The notes: generated from the sequence alone by a model not told the origin. DNA of 64,000 nucleotides from Achromobacter kerstersii (GCF_902859595.1 NZ_CADIJQ010000013.1:82740-146739); one strand, 5' to 3'; shown: positions 15,616 to 25,026, numbered from the stretch's first letter. Made by a program: numbers and translations.

Positions 15616-16269
15616 TTACGCCGATGTCGCCCCGATCTGCTTGGGAGCAAGTTTCGGGTTGAGGGTATAGGTGCCCGTGACCGAAGCGTGCGCCAGCACG
15701 TGCTTTTGCATGGCGCGCAACGCGTCTTCGCCAGTGAAAGAGCCGTTCAGATTCAGGCTGGGCACATCCAGCGCGTACAGCGTGAAGATGTAGCGGTGCA
15801 CGATGGAATCGTTCCAGGGCGGGCACGGGCCGTCGTAGCCGAAGTAGTCGCCGCTCATGTCGTGGTCATTGGCGAACCATGACGAATACGAGTTGATGCC
15901 CTGGCGCGCATCCATCGGCGCCAGCGGGCCGCCTTTGCCACGCGGCGTGATGCCGTTGGAAAAGGCGCCTTCGTCAATCTCGCGAAGGTCGGCGGGCAGA
16001 TCGACCAGCACCCAGTGGAAGAAATCCACACGAGGCAAGTCGGCCGGCACTTCGCGGCCTTCCTGGTTGACATCATCGGGGCGCGACGGCACGTCGGGGT
16101 CATGGCAGATCAACGCGAACGACTGCGTCCCCGCCGGGACATCGTCCCAGGAAAACTGCGGGTTGTTGTTGTCTGCCAGCGCGACGTGCGATTGCGCATC
16201 GATCTTGCCGAACGCGTAGCGTTCCGAAATCGACTCGTGATCGGAAAAAGACAAACTCGAAAGTTTCAT
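15616..16269 (-). CDS. YbhB/YbcL family Raf kinase inhibitor-like protein
   Basis: A 217-residue PEBP-fold protein. Landmarks are NPQFSWDDVPAGTQSFALICHDPD, FFHWVLVDLPADLREI, and the C-terminal YIFTLYALDVPSL followed by a His-containing helix. No signal peptide is seen, so a cytoplasmic location is likely, as for E. coli YbhB. The ligand-binding pocket residues DxPxR-like and HW are kept. Physiological function is unknown. It stands alone between a bidirectional terminator and tyrS. Confidence 0.92.
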   Translation of the reverse strand: MKLSSLSFSDHESISERYAFGKIDAQSHVALADNNNPQFSWDDVPAGTQSFALICHDPDVPSRPDDVNQEGREVPADLPRVDFFHWVLVDLPADLREIDEGAFSNGITPRGKGGPLAPMDARQGINSYSSWFANDHDMSGDYFGYDGPCPPWNDSIVHRYIFTLYALDVPSLNLNGSFTGEDALRAMQKHVLAHASVTGTYTLNPKLAPKQIGATSA

Positions 16270-16342
16270 GTCGTGCTCCTTGAAGTGCCGAGAAAGGCGT
16301 CCCTGCCTCTGTCTGTACCCTCAGCGTATCAAAACTTCGCAA

Positions 16343-17572
16343 TTATGGGTTCAAGTTAACACGCGCAAACTTGCGCTTGCCCACCTGTACGACGTAAGTC
16401 CCAGCGGGCAATTGCAACGATTTATCTTCAACCCGGTCGCCGTTGACGCGCACGCCACCCTGCTCCACATTGCGTTGCGCTTCCGAGCCAGAGGCAACCA
16501 GACCCGCTTCGCGCAGCAGCTTCAGGATGCCCACCGGTGCACCGCCGATGTTCACTTCGGGCATGTCTTCCGGAATGGCGCCATCGCGGAAACGGGCCTC
16601 GAAGGAAGCCAGCGCCTCGTCGGCGGCCTTGGCGGAATGGAAGCGAGTGATGATTTCCTGAGCCAGCATGACTTTCGCATCACGCGGGTTGCGTCCGCCA
16701 TCCGTCTCTTGCTTGAGAGCGGCGATGTCTTCCAGCGAACGGAACGACAGCAGCTCGAAGTAGCGCCACATCAACGTGTCGGAAATCGACATGAGCTTGC
16801 CGAACATCGAATCGGGCGACTCCGAAATGCCGATGTAGTTGCCCTTGGACTTGGACATTTTCTCGACCCCGTCCGTACCCACCAGCAGCGGCATCGTCAA
16901 GATGCACTGGGGCTCCTGGCCATACTCCTTCTGCAGCTCGCGCCCAACCAGCAGGTTGAACTTCTGATCGGTGCCCCCCAGCTCCAGATCGGACTTCAGC
17001 GCCACCGAGTCATAGCCCTGCATCAGCGGATACAGGAATTCATGCACCGAAATCGGGATGCCGCCCTTGAAGCGCTTGGTGAAGTCCTCGCGTTCCATCA
17101 TGCGAGCCACCGTATAGCGCGAGGCCAGCTGGATCATGCCGCGGGCGCCCAGCGGATCACACCATTCAGAGTTGTAACGGATCTCGGTACGGGCCGGGTC
17201 CAGCACGAGGCTGGCCTGCGCGTAATAGGTCTTGGCGTTCGACTCGATCTGCTCGCGCGTGAGCGGCGGGCGGGTGCTGTTGCGGCCGCTGGGGTCGCCA
17301 ATGGTCGACGTGAAATCGCCAATCAGGAAGATGACGTTGTGGCCCAAGTCCTGCAGCTGGCGCATCTTGTTCAGCACCACGGTGTGGCCCAGGTGGATGT
17401 CCGGCGCGGTGGGGTCCAGCCCCAGCTTGATGCGCAGCGGCACGCCAGTGGCGCGGCTCTTGGCCAGCTTGCGGGCGAATTCGGACTCAACCAGCAGTTC
17501 ATCGCAGCCGCGCTTGGCTATACGCAGATCGGCTTCAACTTCAGGAGTGATAGGGGCTTCAGAGGGAGACAT
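16343..17572 (-). CDS. tyrS: Tyrosine--tRNA ligase
   Basis: A 409-residue class I aminoacyl-tRNA synthetase charging tRNA-Tyr. The HIGH-type motif is HLGHT (60-64) and the second signature is KMSKSKGN (238-245). These place it in the TyrZ-like subgroup rather than the E. coli TyrS subgroup (which has a KFGKT motif). A C-terminal S4 RNA-binding domain (about 342-405) is present. It is divergent from the M23 peptidase gene. Confidence 0.96.
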   Translation of the reverse strand: MSPSEAPITPEVEADLRIAKRGCDELLVESEFARKLAKSRATGVPLRIKLGLDPTAPDIHLGHTVVLNKMRQLQDLGHNVIFLIGDFTSTIGDPSGRNSTRPPLTREQIESNAKTYYAQASLVLDPARTEIRYNSEWCDPLGARGMIQLASRYTVARMMEREDFTKRFKGGIPISVHEFLYPLMQGYDSVALKSDLELGGTDQKFNLLVGRELQKEYGQEPQCILTMPLLVGTDGVEKMSKSKGNYIGISESPDSMFGKLMSISDTLMWRYFELLSFRSLEDIAALKQETDGGRNPRDAKVMLAQEIITRFHSAKAADEALASFEARFRDGAIPEDMPEVNIGGAPVGILKLLREAGLVASGSEAQRNVEQGGVRVNGDRVEDKSLQLPAGTYVVQVGKRKFARVNLNP

Positions 17573-17829
17573 GGCAGGGGGACCAAAGCGGCTTCAGCCG
17601 ACAAAAAGGTGTAAAAAGTGACGAAAACTATCGAAAATTCTAGCCGAATCAGCTAGGATACCGCCCAATCATACGCAAATGCCATATATACGCAGTTGCG
17701 GTTCGGCCTACCACCCGTTGTTCACAAGATGCGCCCCGCGCCAGCCCTTGCCCCGGATTTCGTGGCGCGCGGGGGCCGTTCGTGTCACGCACCCTGCGAG
17801 CTCAAGCCACCTGAGAGGGTATCTTCACG

Positions 17830-19239
17830 ATGAATCGTGGCCTCCACGAACTGGCGAGTAGCATCAAGCGCAAAGTTGCTGCCCTGTTTGCGCCCGTTGA
17901 GCCCAAGCCCCATCGCTCGGGACTTTTCCGTCGCACTCTTCTCGTCTCCGCTATTGGTCTGTTTGCTGGCGCCGCCGCCTTGGGCATGGTGCAGCAACCC
18001 GACCGTACCGAACTCCCCCCGTCCCGCATCATCCAGAGCGTTCTGCCCCTGACTGCCGAGCAAGTCGAAGTCAGCACGCCCAGCGCCGCGCCGTACATCA
18101 GCGAAACCCGCATCCGCGCGGGCGACACGCTGGCCGCCGTGCTGCAGCGCCTGGAGCTGGACGCCCCCAATTTGCAGACCTTCCTGACGCACGACGCCAG
18201 CGCCCGCAGCATTTACAAGCTGTACCCGGGCCGCTCGGTGCAAGCCGCCACGGACGAACAGGGCAACCTGATCTGGCTGCGTTACATCCACACCCCTGGC
18301 AATGAAACCGACGGCCAGGTCGTGACGCGCATGCTGCACGTGGCCCCTGCCGGCGACAGCTACAAGGCCGAGGAAGTCACCGAAAGCACCGAACGCCAGA
18401 CTCGCGTCGCCGTGGGCACGATCAAGTCGTCGCTCTTCGGCGCGACGGACTCCGCTGGCATTCCGGACTCGGTCACCATGCAGATGGCCGACATCCTCAG
18501 CGCCAAGATCGACTTCCTGCGCGATCTGCGTCAGGGCGACCAATTCCGCGTGGTGTACGAAGTGCGTTCGCACGACGGCCGCTACGCCGGCGCCGGCCGC
18601 GTGCTGGCCCTGGAATTCATCAACGGCGGCAAGACCTACAGCGCCGTCTGGTTCAGCCCCGACGAAAAGAGCGGTTCGTACTACGACTTCGACGGCACCA
18701 GCCTGCGCGGCGCGTTCCTGCGCACCGCCCTGAAGTTCAGCCGTATCAGCTCGACGTTCGGCATGCGCATGCACCCCATCCACAAGACCTGGACGGGCCA
18801 CAAGGGCGTGGACTACGCCGCGCCTTCGGGCACGCCGATCCATTCCACTGCGGATGGCACGGTTGAATTCTCGGGCTGGCAGAACGGCTACGGCAACGTC
18901 GTAATCGTGAAGCACCATGGCAAGTACTCGACGCTGTACGCGCACCAAAGCCGTATCGCCGAAGGCATCACCAAGGGCTCCAAGATCTCGCAAGGCCAAC
19001 TGCTGGGCTACGTCGGTTCCACCGGCTGGGCCACCGGGCCGCACTTGCACTATGAGTTCCGCGTCGACAATCAGCCGATCGACCCGCTGTCGGTGGACCT
19101 GCCGGTCGCCCGCGCCCTGGAACCTGCGGAAGTCCGCGCGTTCAACCAGGCCGTGGCGCCGTATAAGCAGCAGATCCAACTGCTGACCGAATTCCAGCAG
19201 ACCCTGCCCGACGCACTGACCAACGTGGCCAGCCGCTAA
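17830..19239 (+). CDS. M23 family peptidoglycan endopeptidase (MepM-like)
   Basis: A 469-residue cell-wall hydrolase. A single N-terminal membrane anchor (about 36-53) follows a basic cytoplasmic stretch. An OapA/LysM-like region (about 90-150) precedes the C-terminal lysostaphin-type metalloprotease. Zinc ligands are visible: HKGVD (H324, D328) and the HxH of GPHLHYEF. The family cleaves peptide cross-links in peptidoglycan during growth. It is followed by anmK, which recycles anhydro-MurNAc, so the pair joins wall turnover to recycling. A terminator stands between them, so they may not be one transcript. Confidence 0.94.
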   Translation: MNRGLHELASSIKRKVAALFAPVEPKPHRSGLFRRTLLVSAIGLFAGAAALGMVQQPDRTELPPSRIIQSVLPLTAEQVEVSTPSAAPYISETRIRAGDTLAAVLQRLELDAPNLQTFLTHDASARSIYKLYPGRSVQAATDEQGNLIWLRYIHTPGNETDGQVVTRMLHVAPAGDSYKAEEVTESTERQTRVAVGTIKSSLFGATDSAGIPDSVTMQMADILSAKIDFLRDLRQGDQFRVVYEVRSHDGRYAGAGRVLALEFINGGKTYSAVWFSPDEKSGSYYDFDGTSLRGAFLRTALKFSRISSTFGMRMHPIHKTWTGHKGVDYAAPSGTPIHSTADGTVEFSGWQNGYGNVVIVKHHGKYSTLYAHQSRIAEGITKGSKISQGQLLGYVGSTGWATGPHLHYEFRVDNQPIDPLSVDLPVARALEPAEVRAFNQAVAPYKQQIQLLTEFQQTLPDALTNVASR

Positions 19240-19264
19240 CCGGCCCCATCAGTTATCGTCCCAA

Positions 19265-19298
19265 AAAGGCGGCCCGCGCATTTCTGCCGGCCGCCTTT
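19265..19298 (+). terminator. Intrinsic terminator after the M23 peptidase gene
   Basis: A 10-bp stem (19265-19274 with 19289-19298) is followed by CTTCTTTTT. It lies 26 bp past the stop and just upstream of anmK. Confidence 0.75.
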
Positions 19299-19317
19299 CT
19301 TCTTTTTGAGGCCGCCT

Positions 19318-20451
19318 GTGAACGCTACGCAAACCACCACGCACGGGAACGCAACGCTCTACATTGGCCTGATGTCCGGCACGAGCGTGGACGGCGTGGA
19401 CGGCGTGCTCGTGCGCCTTGACGCCGATCAGCCGCCGCAGGTGCTGGCCAGCGCCAGCTTGCCCATGCCCGAGAACCTGCGCCGCGAGTTGCTGGCCTTG
19501 AACGTGTCAGGCGACGACGAGCTCGCGCGCGCCGCGTTGGCCGCCAATGCGCTGGCCCGGCTGTACGCTGATGCCGTCGCCACCCTGCTTCGGGAGGCGG
19601 GCGTTCAGGCCAGCGACGTGAAGGCAATCGGTGCGCACGGCCAAACGGTTCGTCACCGTCCGGACAGCGGCTACACCGTTCAACTGAATGCGCCCGCGCT
19701 GCTGGCGGAGCTAAGCGGCATCGACGTAATCGCGGACTTCCGCAGCCGCGATGTGGCGGCCGGTGGCCAGGGCGCGCCGCTGGTGCCGCCCTTCCACGCG
19801 GCGATCTTCGGCGCGCAACATGGCCGCGCCGTGCTGAACCTGGGCGGCATCGCCAATGTGACCTTGCTGTCGCCGGCCCAGCCCGTGCGCGGCTTTGACA
19901 CAGGCCCGGCCAACGTTTTCCTGGACGGCTGGTGCCAACGTCACCTAGGCCAGCCTTATGACGCCAATGGCCGCTGGGCCGCCACCGGCAAGGTGTTGGC
20001 GCCACTGCTTGAGCAACTGATCGCCAGCGAGCCGTGGTTCGCCCTGCCTCCGCCCAAGTCCACCGGGCGCGATCTGTTCAACATGCAATGGCTGGATGAC
20101 CGGCTGCGTGCATTTGACGGCCCCAAGCCAGCCCCTCAGGACGTGCAGGCAACGCTGCAACGGCTCACCGCCAGAACGGTCGCCAACGCCATCGACGCAG
20201 CCGCTGCGGCCACGCAGGAGGTGTTTGTGTGTGGCGGTGGCGCCCGCAATGCCGGACTCATGCGCGAACTGGCCTATTGCCTGCAACGCCCTGTGCAGCC
20301 CACCGATGCACTGGGCGTGCCCGCCCAACAAGTTGAGGCACTGGCCTTCGCATGGCTCGCGCAAGCGTTCGTTGAACGCCGGCCCGCGGGGTTGCCTGCG
20401 GTCACAGGCGCGCGCGGGGCTCGCATCCTGGGTGCGCTGTATCCGGCGTGA
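19318..20451 (+). CDS. anmK: Anhydro-N-acetylmuramic acid kinase
   Basis: A 377-residue cytoplasmic kinase converting 1,6-anhydro-MurNAc (from recycled peptidoglycan) to MurNAc-6-phosphate with ATP. The phosphate-binding motif MSGTSVDGVD lies near the N-terminus, and GAHGQTVRHRP, LNLGGIANVT and FVCGGGARN are family blocks. The GTG at 19318 was chosen over a TTG at 19306: a GAGG site lies 7 bp upstream. The stop codon lies inside the first unit of a 14-bp tandem repeat. Confidence 0.95.
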   Translation: MNATQTTTHGNATLYIGLMSGTSVDGVDGVLVRLDADQPPQVLASASLPMPENLRRELLALNVSGDDELARAALAANALARLYADAVATLLREAGVQASDVKAIGAHGQTVRHRPDSGYTVQLNAPALLAELSGIDVIADFRSRDVAAGGQGAPLVPPFHAAIFGAQHGRAVLNLGGIANVTLLSPAQPVRGFDTGPANVFLDGWCQRHLGQPYDANGRWAATGKVLAPLLEQLIASEPWFALPPPKSTGRDLFNMQWLDDRLRAFDGPKPAPQDVQATLQRLTARTVANAIDAAAAATQEVFVCGGGARNAGLMRELAYCLQRPVQPTDALGVPAQQVEALAFAWLAQAFVERRPAGLPAVTGARGARILGALYPA

Positions 20452-20530
20452 AGTCGCCGGCTTGAAGTGGCCGACTTGCAGCGGCCGGCTTGCAGTGGCC
20501 GGTTTGCAGTGGCCGGTTTGCAGTGGCCGG
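20447..20530. repeat. Six tandem copies of a 14-bp repeat spanning the anmK stop
   Basis: Six contiguous 14-bp units begin at 20447, 20461, 20475, 20489, 20503 and 20517. The last two are identical (TTTGCAGTGGCCGG); earlier ones differ at one to four positions, with divergence rising toward anmK. The first unit contains the TGA of anmK. The pattern of a fresh copy next to decaying copies suggests growth by slippage. No function is evident. Confidence 0.9.
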
Positions 20531-20557
20531 CGCCTTGCGTCCGGTCAGCACCAAACA

Positions 20558-20587
20558 AAAAGCCCTTCGGCATGCCGAAGGGCTTTT
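20558..20587. terminator. Bidirectional terminator between anmK and erpA
   Basis: A near-perfect palindrome (20558-20571 with 20574-20587) has an A-run on its left and T-runs on its right. It suits the convergent anmK and erpA genes. Confidence 0.85.
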
Positions 20588-20606
20588 GTTTTCCTGCTCA
20601 GGGTGA

Positions 20607-20978
20607 TTACACCGAGAACGAGGAACCGCAGCCGCAGGTGGTGCTGGCGTTGGGATTGCGGATGACGAACTGCGCGCCTTCCAGGTCTTCCTTGTAGTCG
20701 ATTTCGGCACCGACCAGATATTGGAAGCTCATGGGGTCAACCAGCAGTTGGACACCCGCCTTGTCCAGCACGGTGTCGTCTTCGTTGACGACTTCGTCAA
20801 ACGTGAAGCCGTACTGGAAGCCCGAACAGCCGCCACCTTGGACAAACACGCGCAGCTTCAGATCAGGGTTGCCTTCTTCGGCCAACAAGTCCTTCACTTT
20901 GGCGGCAGCCGAGTCGGTAAATACCAAGGGCACAGGCGGGGCGGCCTGGAGATCGACGGTTTCGGTTACTGCATTCAT
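20607..20978 (-). CDS. erpA: Iron-sulfur cluster insertion protein ErpA
   Basis: A 123-residue A-type carrier that delivers Fe-S clusters to target apoproteins. The three conserved cysteines are present: C51 in GGGCSGFQYGF, and C115 and C117 in the TCGCGSSF tail. Length and position of the cysteines match ErpA rather than IscA. It lies downstream of the argC/DUF6776 genes on the same strand, with an 86-bp gap that may hold its own promoter. Confidence 0.95.
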   Translation of the reverse strand: MNAVTETVDLQAAPPVPLVFTDSAAAKVKDLLAEEGNPDLKLRVFVQGGGCSGFQYGFTFDEVVNEDDTVLDKAGVQLLVDPMSFQYLVGAEIDYKEDLEGAQFVIRNPNASTTCGCGSSFSV

Positions 20979-21064
20979 GGTTCACTCCTGGCCGGATCGG
21001 CCATATTTCGGTGAGCGGCAACGGCGCTCGCATAGCGCCACTATAGCGCAGGGCTTGACTAGAC

Positions 21065-21859
21065 TCAAAGTTCCAGTTTCACGCTGCGGGATGCTCGGAC
21101 GGTTTCCCCCTCGAGCACGCTGACGGTGACGCTTTCGGGGACAAATCCCTCAGGCACTGCCAGGATGCCCTGGCTGCGCTGATATTGGTCGAATTGCAGG
21201 GCCAACGACGCGGCCGACGTGGATTCTCCGGTAGCGGTCACCGGGCCCACTTCCGCCTTGACCTGCATGGGCGCCAAATCGACCGTTACGGTTTCGCCCT
21301 TGAGTACGCCCGTCGCCTGGAAACGCAAGGCGCCCGCAAACGGCGTGCCGCCATTGCGGCCGCTGCGCATCAGCAGCACCTTGTATCGCAGCCCGCCGCC
21401 TTCGCGGTCGATCTGCACCCCACGGATATCGACAGAGCCTTCCGGCCCGGCGGGCAGCAGCTGTTCATAGAAAGCCAGTTGGTCGCGCACACGGCCGACC
21501 TCGGCCTGCGCCGCACGCAACTGGGTTTCGAGTTCCTCGCGGGCGGCGCGCTCGATGACGAGCTCGCCATCCGCGGTGTCCAACTGGCCTTGGGTGTACC
21601 GCAACTGCGTGGCTTGCTGGCGCATGGCATCCGCCTGCGCCTCGGCTTGCTGCGTACTGATCACCACGGCGTCCTGCGGGCGGGCTTGTCGCATGGCATG
21701 GAAATAGCCCGCCGAACCGCCTAGCAACACGCCAACGAGCAAACCCGCGATCACACGCAGCCACCCGCCTGCGGGGCGGGGTTGCGAGGGAACGGGAGCG
21801 TCAGTTGGCATAAAGCGCGCAGGGCGAGCGGCGCGCAGCCCCTCGCCCTTACGAGGCAT
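21065..21859 (-). CDS. DUF6776 family membrane protein
   Basis: A 264-residue protein of unknown function. A proline-rich N-terminus precedes one transmembrane helix (about 33-53), a coiled coil (about 65-130), and a C-terminal beta-rich periplasmic domain. The start ATG at 21859 shares its A with the TAA stop of argC (TAATG), which supports this start and indicates translational coupling. A later in-frame Met at residue 17 is possible. The family is restricted mainly to Betaproteobacteria and is typically near argC and erpA. Confidence 0.82.
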   Translation of the reverse strand: MPRKGEGLRAARPARFMPTDAPVPSQPRPAGGWLRVIAGLLVGVLLGGSAGYFHAMRQARPQDAVVISTQQAEAQADAMRQQATQLRYTQGQLDTADGELVIERAAREELETQLRAAQAEVGRVRDQLAFYEQLLPAGPEGSVDIRGVQIDREGGGLRYKVLLMRSGRNGGTPFAGALRFQATGVLKGETVTVDLAPMQVKAEVGPVTATGESTSAASLALQFDQYQRSQGILAVPEGFVPESVTVSVLEGETVRASRSVKLEL

Positions 21860-22923
21860 TAGGGCAGAATCGCCACCTGATCCAGACCTGTCGATTCGGC
21901 AATGCCGAACATCAGGTTCATGTTCTGGACGGCTTGGCCGGCCGCACCCTTGACCAGGTTGTCTTGCACGACCATGACGATCAGTTGATCACCATTGCCC
22001 GGACGGCTGAGCGCAATACGCAGATTGTTCGACGCACGCACCGAACGCGTTTCAGGCAGGCTGCCGGCAGGCATCACGTCAACGAAGGGCTCGTCGGCAT
22101 AACGCTGTTCGAACAGGGCTTGAAAGTCGGTGTCGCGCGCTTCCGGCAGGATGCGCGCGTAAATCGTAGAGAACATGCCACGGATCATCGGCACCAGATG
22201 CGGCACGAACGTCAGGCCAACCTTGCCGCCCGAGATCTTTTCCAGCTGCGCCACGATTTCAGGATGATGGCGGTGACCCGACACGCCATAGGCCTTGAAG
22301 TTGTCGGATGCTTCCGAGAACAGCGAGCTCACTTCCGCCTTGCGGCCAGCGCCCGACACGCCCGACTTGCAGTCGGCGATCAGCGTTTGCGCATCGACCA
22401 GCGACTTGCCGCCTTCCAGCAGCGGGGCCAAGCCCAGCAGCACCGTGGTGGGATAGCAGCCGGGGTTGCCGATGACACGCGCCTTAGCAATGGCTTCACG
22501 GTTCAGTTCCACCAAGCCGTACTGGGACTCCGCAAGGATGTCCGGGCAAGTGTGGGGGATCTTGTACCAGCGTTCAAAGGTGGGGATGTCTTGCAGGCGG
22601 AAATCAGCGGCCAGGTCGATGACACGGGTGCCCGCGTTGATCAGTTCCTGGGCTTGCGCCATCGCCACACCGTGGGGCGTGGCGAAGAACACCACGTCGC
22701 AATCCGTCAGGGTGGCCTTTTCCGGTGCGGAAAATGCCAGCTTCACGCGGCCACGCAGGTTCGGATACATATCAGCAACCGGCAGCCCGTCTTCCTTGCG
22801 GGACGTGATGGCGGTCAATTCCACATTGGGATGCTGCGACAGCAAGCGCAGCAGCTCGACGCCGGTATAACCGGTGCCGCCGACGATACCAACCTTGATA
22901 CGGGTGTTCGATGCTTGGGCCAT
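21859..22923 (-). CDS. argC: N-acetyl-gamma-glutamyl-phosphate reductase
   Basis: A 354-residue NADP-dependent enzyme reducing N-acetylglutamyl phosphate to the semialdehyde in arginine synthesis. The Rossmann motif VGIVGGTGYTG lies at 11-21 and the catalytic cysteine is C156 in GNPGCYPT. ATG 22923 was chosen because the family N-terminus begins directly after it. It lies downstream of rpsI, separated by a terminator, and its stop overlaps the next gene. Confidence 0.96.
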   Translation of the reverse strand: MAQASNTRIKVGIVGGTGYTGVELLRLLSQHPNVELTAITSRKEDGLPVADMYPNLRGRVKLAFSAPEKATLTDCDVVFFATPHGVAMAQAQELINAGTRVIDLAADFRLQDIPTFERWYKIPHTCPDILAESQYGLVELNREAIAKARVIGNPGCYPTTVLLGLAPLLEGGKSLVDAQTLIADCKSGVSGAGRKAEVSSLFSEASDNFKAYGVSGHRHHPEIVAQLEKISGGKVGLTFVPHLVPMIRGMFSTIYARILPEARDTDFQALFEQRYADEPFVDVMPAGSLPETRSVRASNNLRIALSRPGNGDQLIVMVVQDNLVKGAAGQAVQNMNLMFGIAESTGLDQVAILP

Positions 22924-23088
22924 GATGATGTGCTCTTCGTAGAACGAGGCTAGATTGTATCGCTCGAAAAAGGGGTCATGCGGCACCGTGCCAAATTTGG
23001 TGCACTAACCCCGTTGTCCGACCTGACGAGGGCGCGCAGAGTTCCGCGCAAGGCGTCCCGAGCGATAGCGCGCGAGACGCCCAAAAAC

Positions 23089-23114
23089 AAAAAACCCGCC
23101 GAAGCGGGTTTTTT
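23089..23114 (-). terminator. Intrinsic terminator after rplM-rpsI
   Basis: An 11-bp stem (23089-23099 with 23104-23114), CGAA loop and T-run in the minus direction, beginning 10 bp past the rpsI stop. Confidence 0.88.
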
Positions 23115-23123
23115 GCAGCAACA

Positions 23124-23516
23124 TTAACGCTTGCTGAACTGCTTGCGACGACGTGCCTTGCGGAAGCCGACCTTCTTACGTTCGACTTCACGGGCATCGC
23201 GGGTCACAAAGCCAGCTTGCGACAGTGCGGGCTTCAGGGTCGCGTCGTAGTCGATCAGGGCACGCGTGATGCCGTGACGGACTGCGCCGGCCTGGCCGGT
23301 TTCACCGCCGCCGTGGACGTTGACTTTGATGTCAAACGATTCCAGGTGGCCGGTCAATTCCAGCGGCTGACGCACGATCATGCGACCAGTTTCGCGGGCG
23401 AAGAAATCGTCGACGGGCTTGCCGTTGACAACGATCTTACCCGTGCCCTTCTTGATGAAAACGCGAGCCACCGAAGTTTTGCGACGGCCGGTTCCGTAAT
23501 TCCAGTTACCGATCAT
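23124..23516 (-). CDS. rpsI: 30S ribosomal protein S9
   Basis: A 130-residue S9 protein with the conserved start GNWNYGTGRRKTSVARVF and the basic tail ending RRRKQFSKR that reaches the ribosomal P site. It is co-transcribed with rplM, 9 bp downstream. Confidence 0.98.
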   Translation of the reverse strand: MIGNWNYGTGRRKTSVARVFIKKGTGKIVVNGKPVDDFFARETGRMIVRQPLELTGHLESFDIKVNVHGGGETGQAGAVRHGITRALIDYDATLKPALSQAGFVTRDAREVERKKVGFRKARRRKQFSKR

Positions 23517-23525
23517 GGCGTTTCC

Positions 23526-23954
23526 TTAGATATCCAGCGTCTTGGGCTGCTGGGCGGTGTGCGGGTGCTCGGCACCAGCATAGACCTTCAGCTTCTTGAT
23601 CATGGCGTAGCCCAGAGGACCCTTGGGCAGCATGCCCTTGACGGCCTTCTGAATGGCGCGACCGGGAAAACGCTCTTGCATTTTCTCGAAGTTCGTTTCG
23701 CGGATACCGCCCGGGTACGTGGTGTGGCGGAAGTACTTCTTGTCCTTCGCCTTGGTACCGGTAACGACGATATCGGAAGCGTTGATGATGACGATGTAAT
23801 CGCCAGTATCAACGTGCGGCGTGAATTCAGGTTTGTGCTTGCCACGCAGACGACGTGCGACTTCGCTGGCCACACGACCGAGGACTTTGCCCTTGGCGTC
23901 GATCACAAACCAGTCACGTTGGACTTCATGCGGCTTGGCCACAAAGGTCTTCAT
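23526..23954 (-). CDS. rplM: 50S ribosomal protein L13
   Basis: A 142-residue L13 protein with the family blocks DAKGKVLGRVASEVARRLRGK, VINASDIVVTG and GMLPKGPLGYAM. ATG at 23954 yields the standard L13 N-terminus (MKTFVAKPHEVQRDW); an upstream extension of 53 codons was rejected. A GGAACC stretch precedes the start. It forms the usual rplM-rpsI pair. Confidence 0.98.
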   Translation of the reverse strand: MKTFVAKPHEVQRDWFVIDAKGKVLGRVASEVARRLRGKHKPEFTPHVDTGDYIVIINASDIVVTGTKAKDKKYFRHTTYPGGIRETNFEKMQERFPGRAIQKAVKGMLPKGPLGYAMIKKLKVYAGAEHPHTAQQPKTLDI

Positions 23955-24138
23955 GATGGTTCCTAAGAATAAAAAGTTCTTGCTGGCCAGAACATCTAAC
24001 CAGTGTTCTTTCCCCAACTGGGCAAAAACCTGATGAACCGCAACCCAAGGGTTCGGTTCGGGGGTTTTACCTTTATCGACGTCCCGCCTAAGCGTTATTA
24101 CCCGCCCGTGCAATGGTCAAAATGAGGGAAAGCCTGAA

Positions 24139-24169
24139 ATTCTAACACGGTTGCTCAAAAAATGGGCAA
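24139..24169 (-). promoter_or_regulatory. Candidate sigma-70 promoter for rplM-rpsI
   Basis: On the minus strand, TTGCCC (plus 24164-24169) and TAGAAT (plus 24139-24144) are separated by 19 bp. The -10 is good but the spacing is long. The leader to rplM would be about 180 nt, long enough for L13 autoregulation, though no structure was identified. Confidence 0.35.
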
Positions 24170-24260
24170 GCGGAAAGACGTCAGGCGGTGGCTGGCCGCA
24201 AGCCATGTTGCAGCCAGCGCACATGCAATTCGGGGACAAAACCCCGAGGCAAGGGCGCGA

Positions 24261-24971
24261 TCAGGCGCCCAGATAGGCTTCCAGCACGCGGGGGTGGCCC
24301 AGCAGTTCGCGGCCCGTGCCCGTCAGCGCCATGGCGCCGTTTTCCAGCACATAGCCGCTTTGCGCGATCTTCAGCGCCTGGCGCACGTTCTGCTCCACCA
24401 GGAAAAGCGTCAGGCCGTCGGCGTTGATGGCGCGCAGGGAACGGAAAATTTCCTGCACGACGATCGGGGCCAGACCCATCGACGGCTCATCCAGCAGCAG
24501 CAGGCGCGGCTTGGCCATCAAGGCCCGGCCGATGGCCAGCATCTGCTGTTCGCCGCCCGACAGGTTGCCGGCGATACCCGTGATCCGCTCTTTCAGGCGC
24601 GGGAACAGGTTGAACACGTATTCCAGATCGGAACCCACGTTCTTCAAGCCACGGCGATAAGCGCCGAGTTCCAGGTTTTCCAGCACCGTCATCGTGGTGA
24701 GGATGGCCCGGCCTTCCGGCACCTGCACGATGCCCCGCGCCACCAACTGGTGGGGCGCCAAGTTCGTGATGTCTTCGCCTTCGAACAGGATGCGGCCGCG
24801 CGCCTTGGGCAACAGGCCCGACAGCGCCAGCAGCGTGGTCGATTTGCCGGCGCCGTTGGCGCCAACGAGGGCGGTGATTTCTTTGGCGTTCAGGTCCAGG
24901 TCGATGCCGCGGACGGCTTCGATATGGCCGTAGTTGACCTCGAGTCCGCGGACTTCCAACATCGCGCTCAT
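24261..24971 (-). CDS. livF: Branched-chain amino acid ABC transporter ATPase LivF
   Basis: A 236-residue ATPase. Walker A is GANGAGKST (37-45), the ABC signature is LSGGEQQM, and Walker B is RLLLLDEPSMGLAP. Both motif forms are typical of LivF. ATG 24971 was chosen over an upstream Met because the domain begins right after it. It is the last gene of the livKHMGF operon; the LivG and LivF ATPases power uptake of leucine, isoleucine, valine or related ligands. Confidence 0.95.
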   Translation of the reverse strand: MSAMLEVRGLEVNYGHIEAVRGIDLDLNAKEITALVGANGAGKSTTLLALSGLLPKARGRILFEGEDITNLAPHQLVARGIVQVPEGRAILTTMTVLENLELGAYRRGLKNVGSDLEYVFNLFPRLKERITGIAGNLSGGEQQMLAIGRALMAKPRLLLLDEPSMGLAPIVVQEIFRSLRAINADGLTLFLVEQNVRQALKIAQSGYVLENGAMALTGTGRELLGHPRVLEAYLGA

Positions 24972-25026
24972 CGTGCAGCCTCCGCGCAATGCGCTACGGT
25001 ATTCGTCTTGGGAGCGGCCCGGCGAC

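Noticed and set aside
20447..20530. Possible CRISPR array
   Set aside because: The units are contiguous with no spacers and only 14 bp long; no cas genes are nearby. The same applies to the 39-bp array at 30323.
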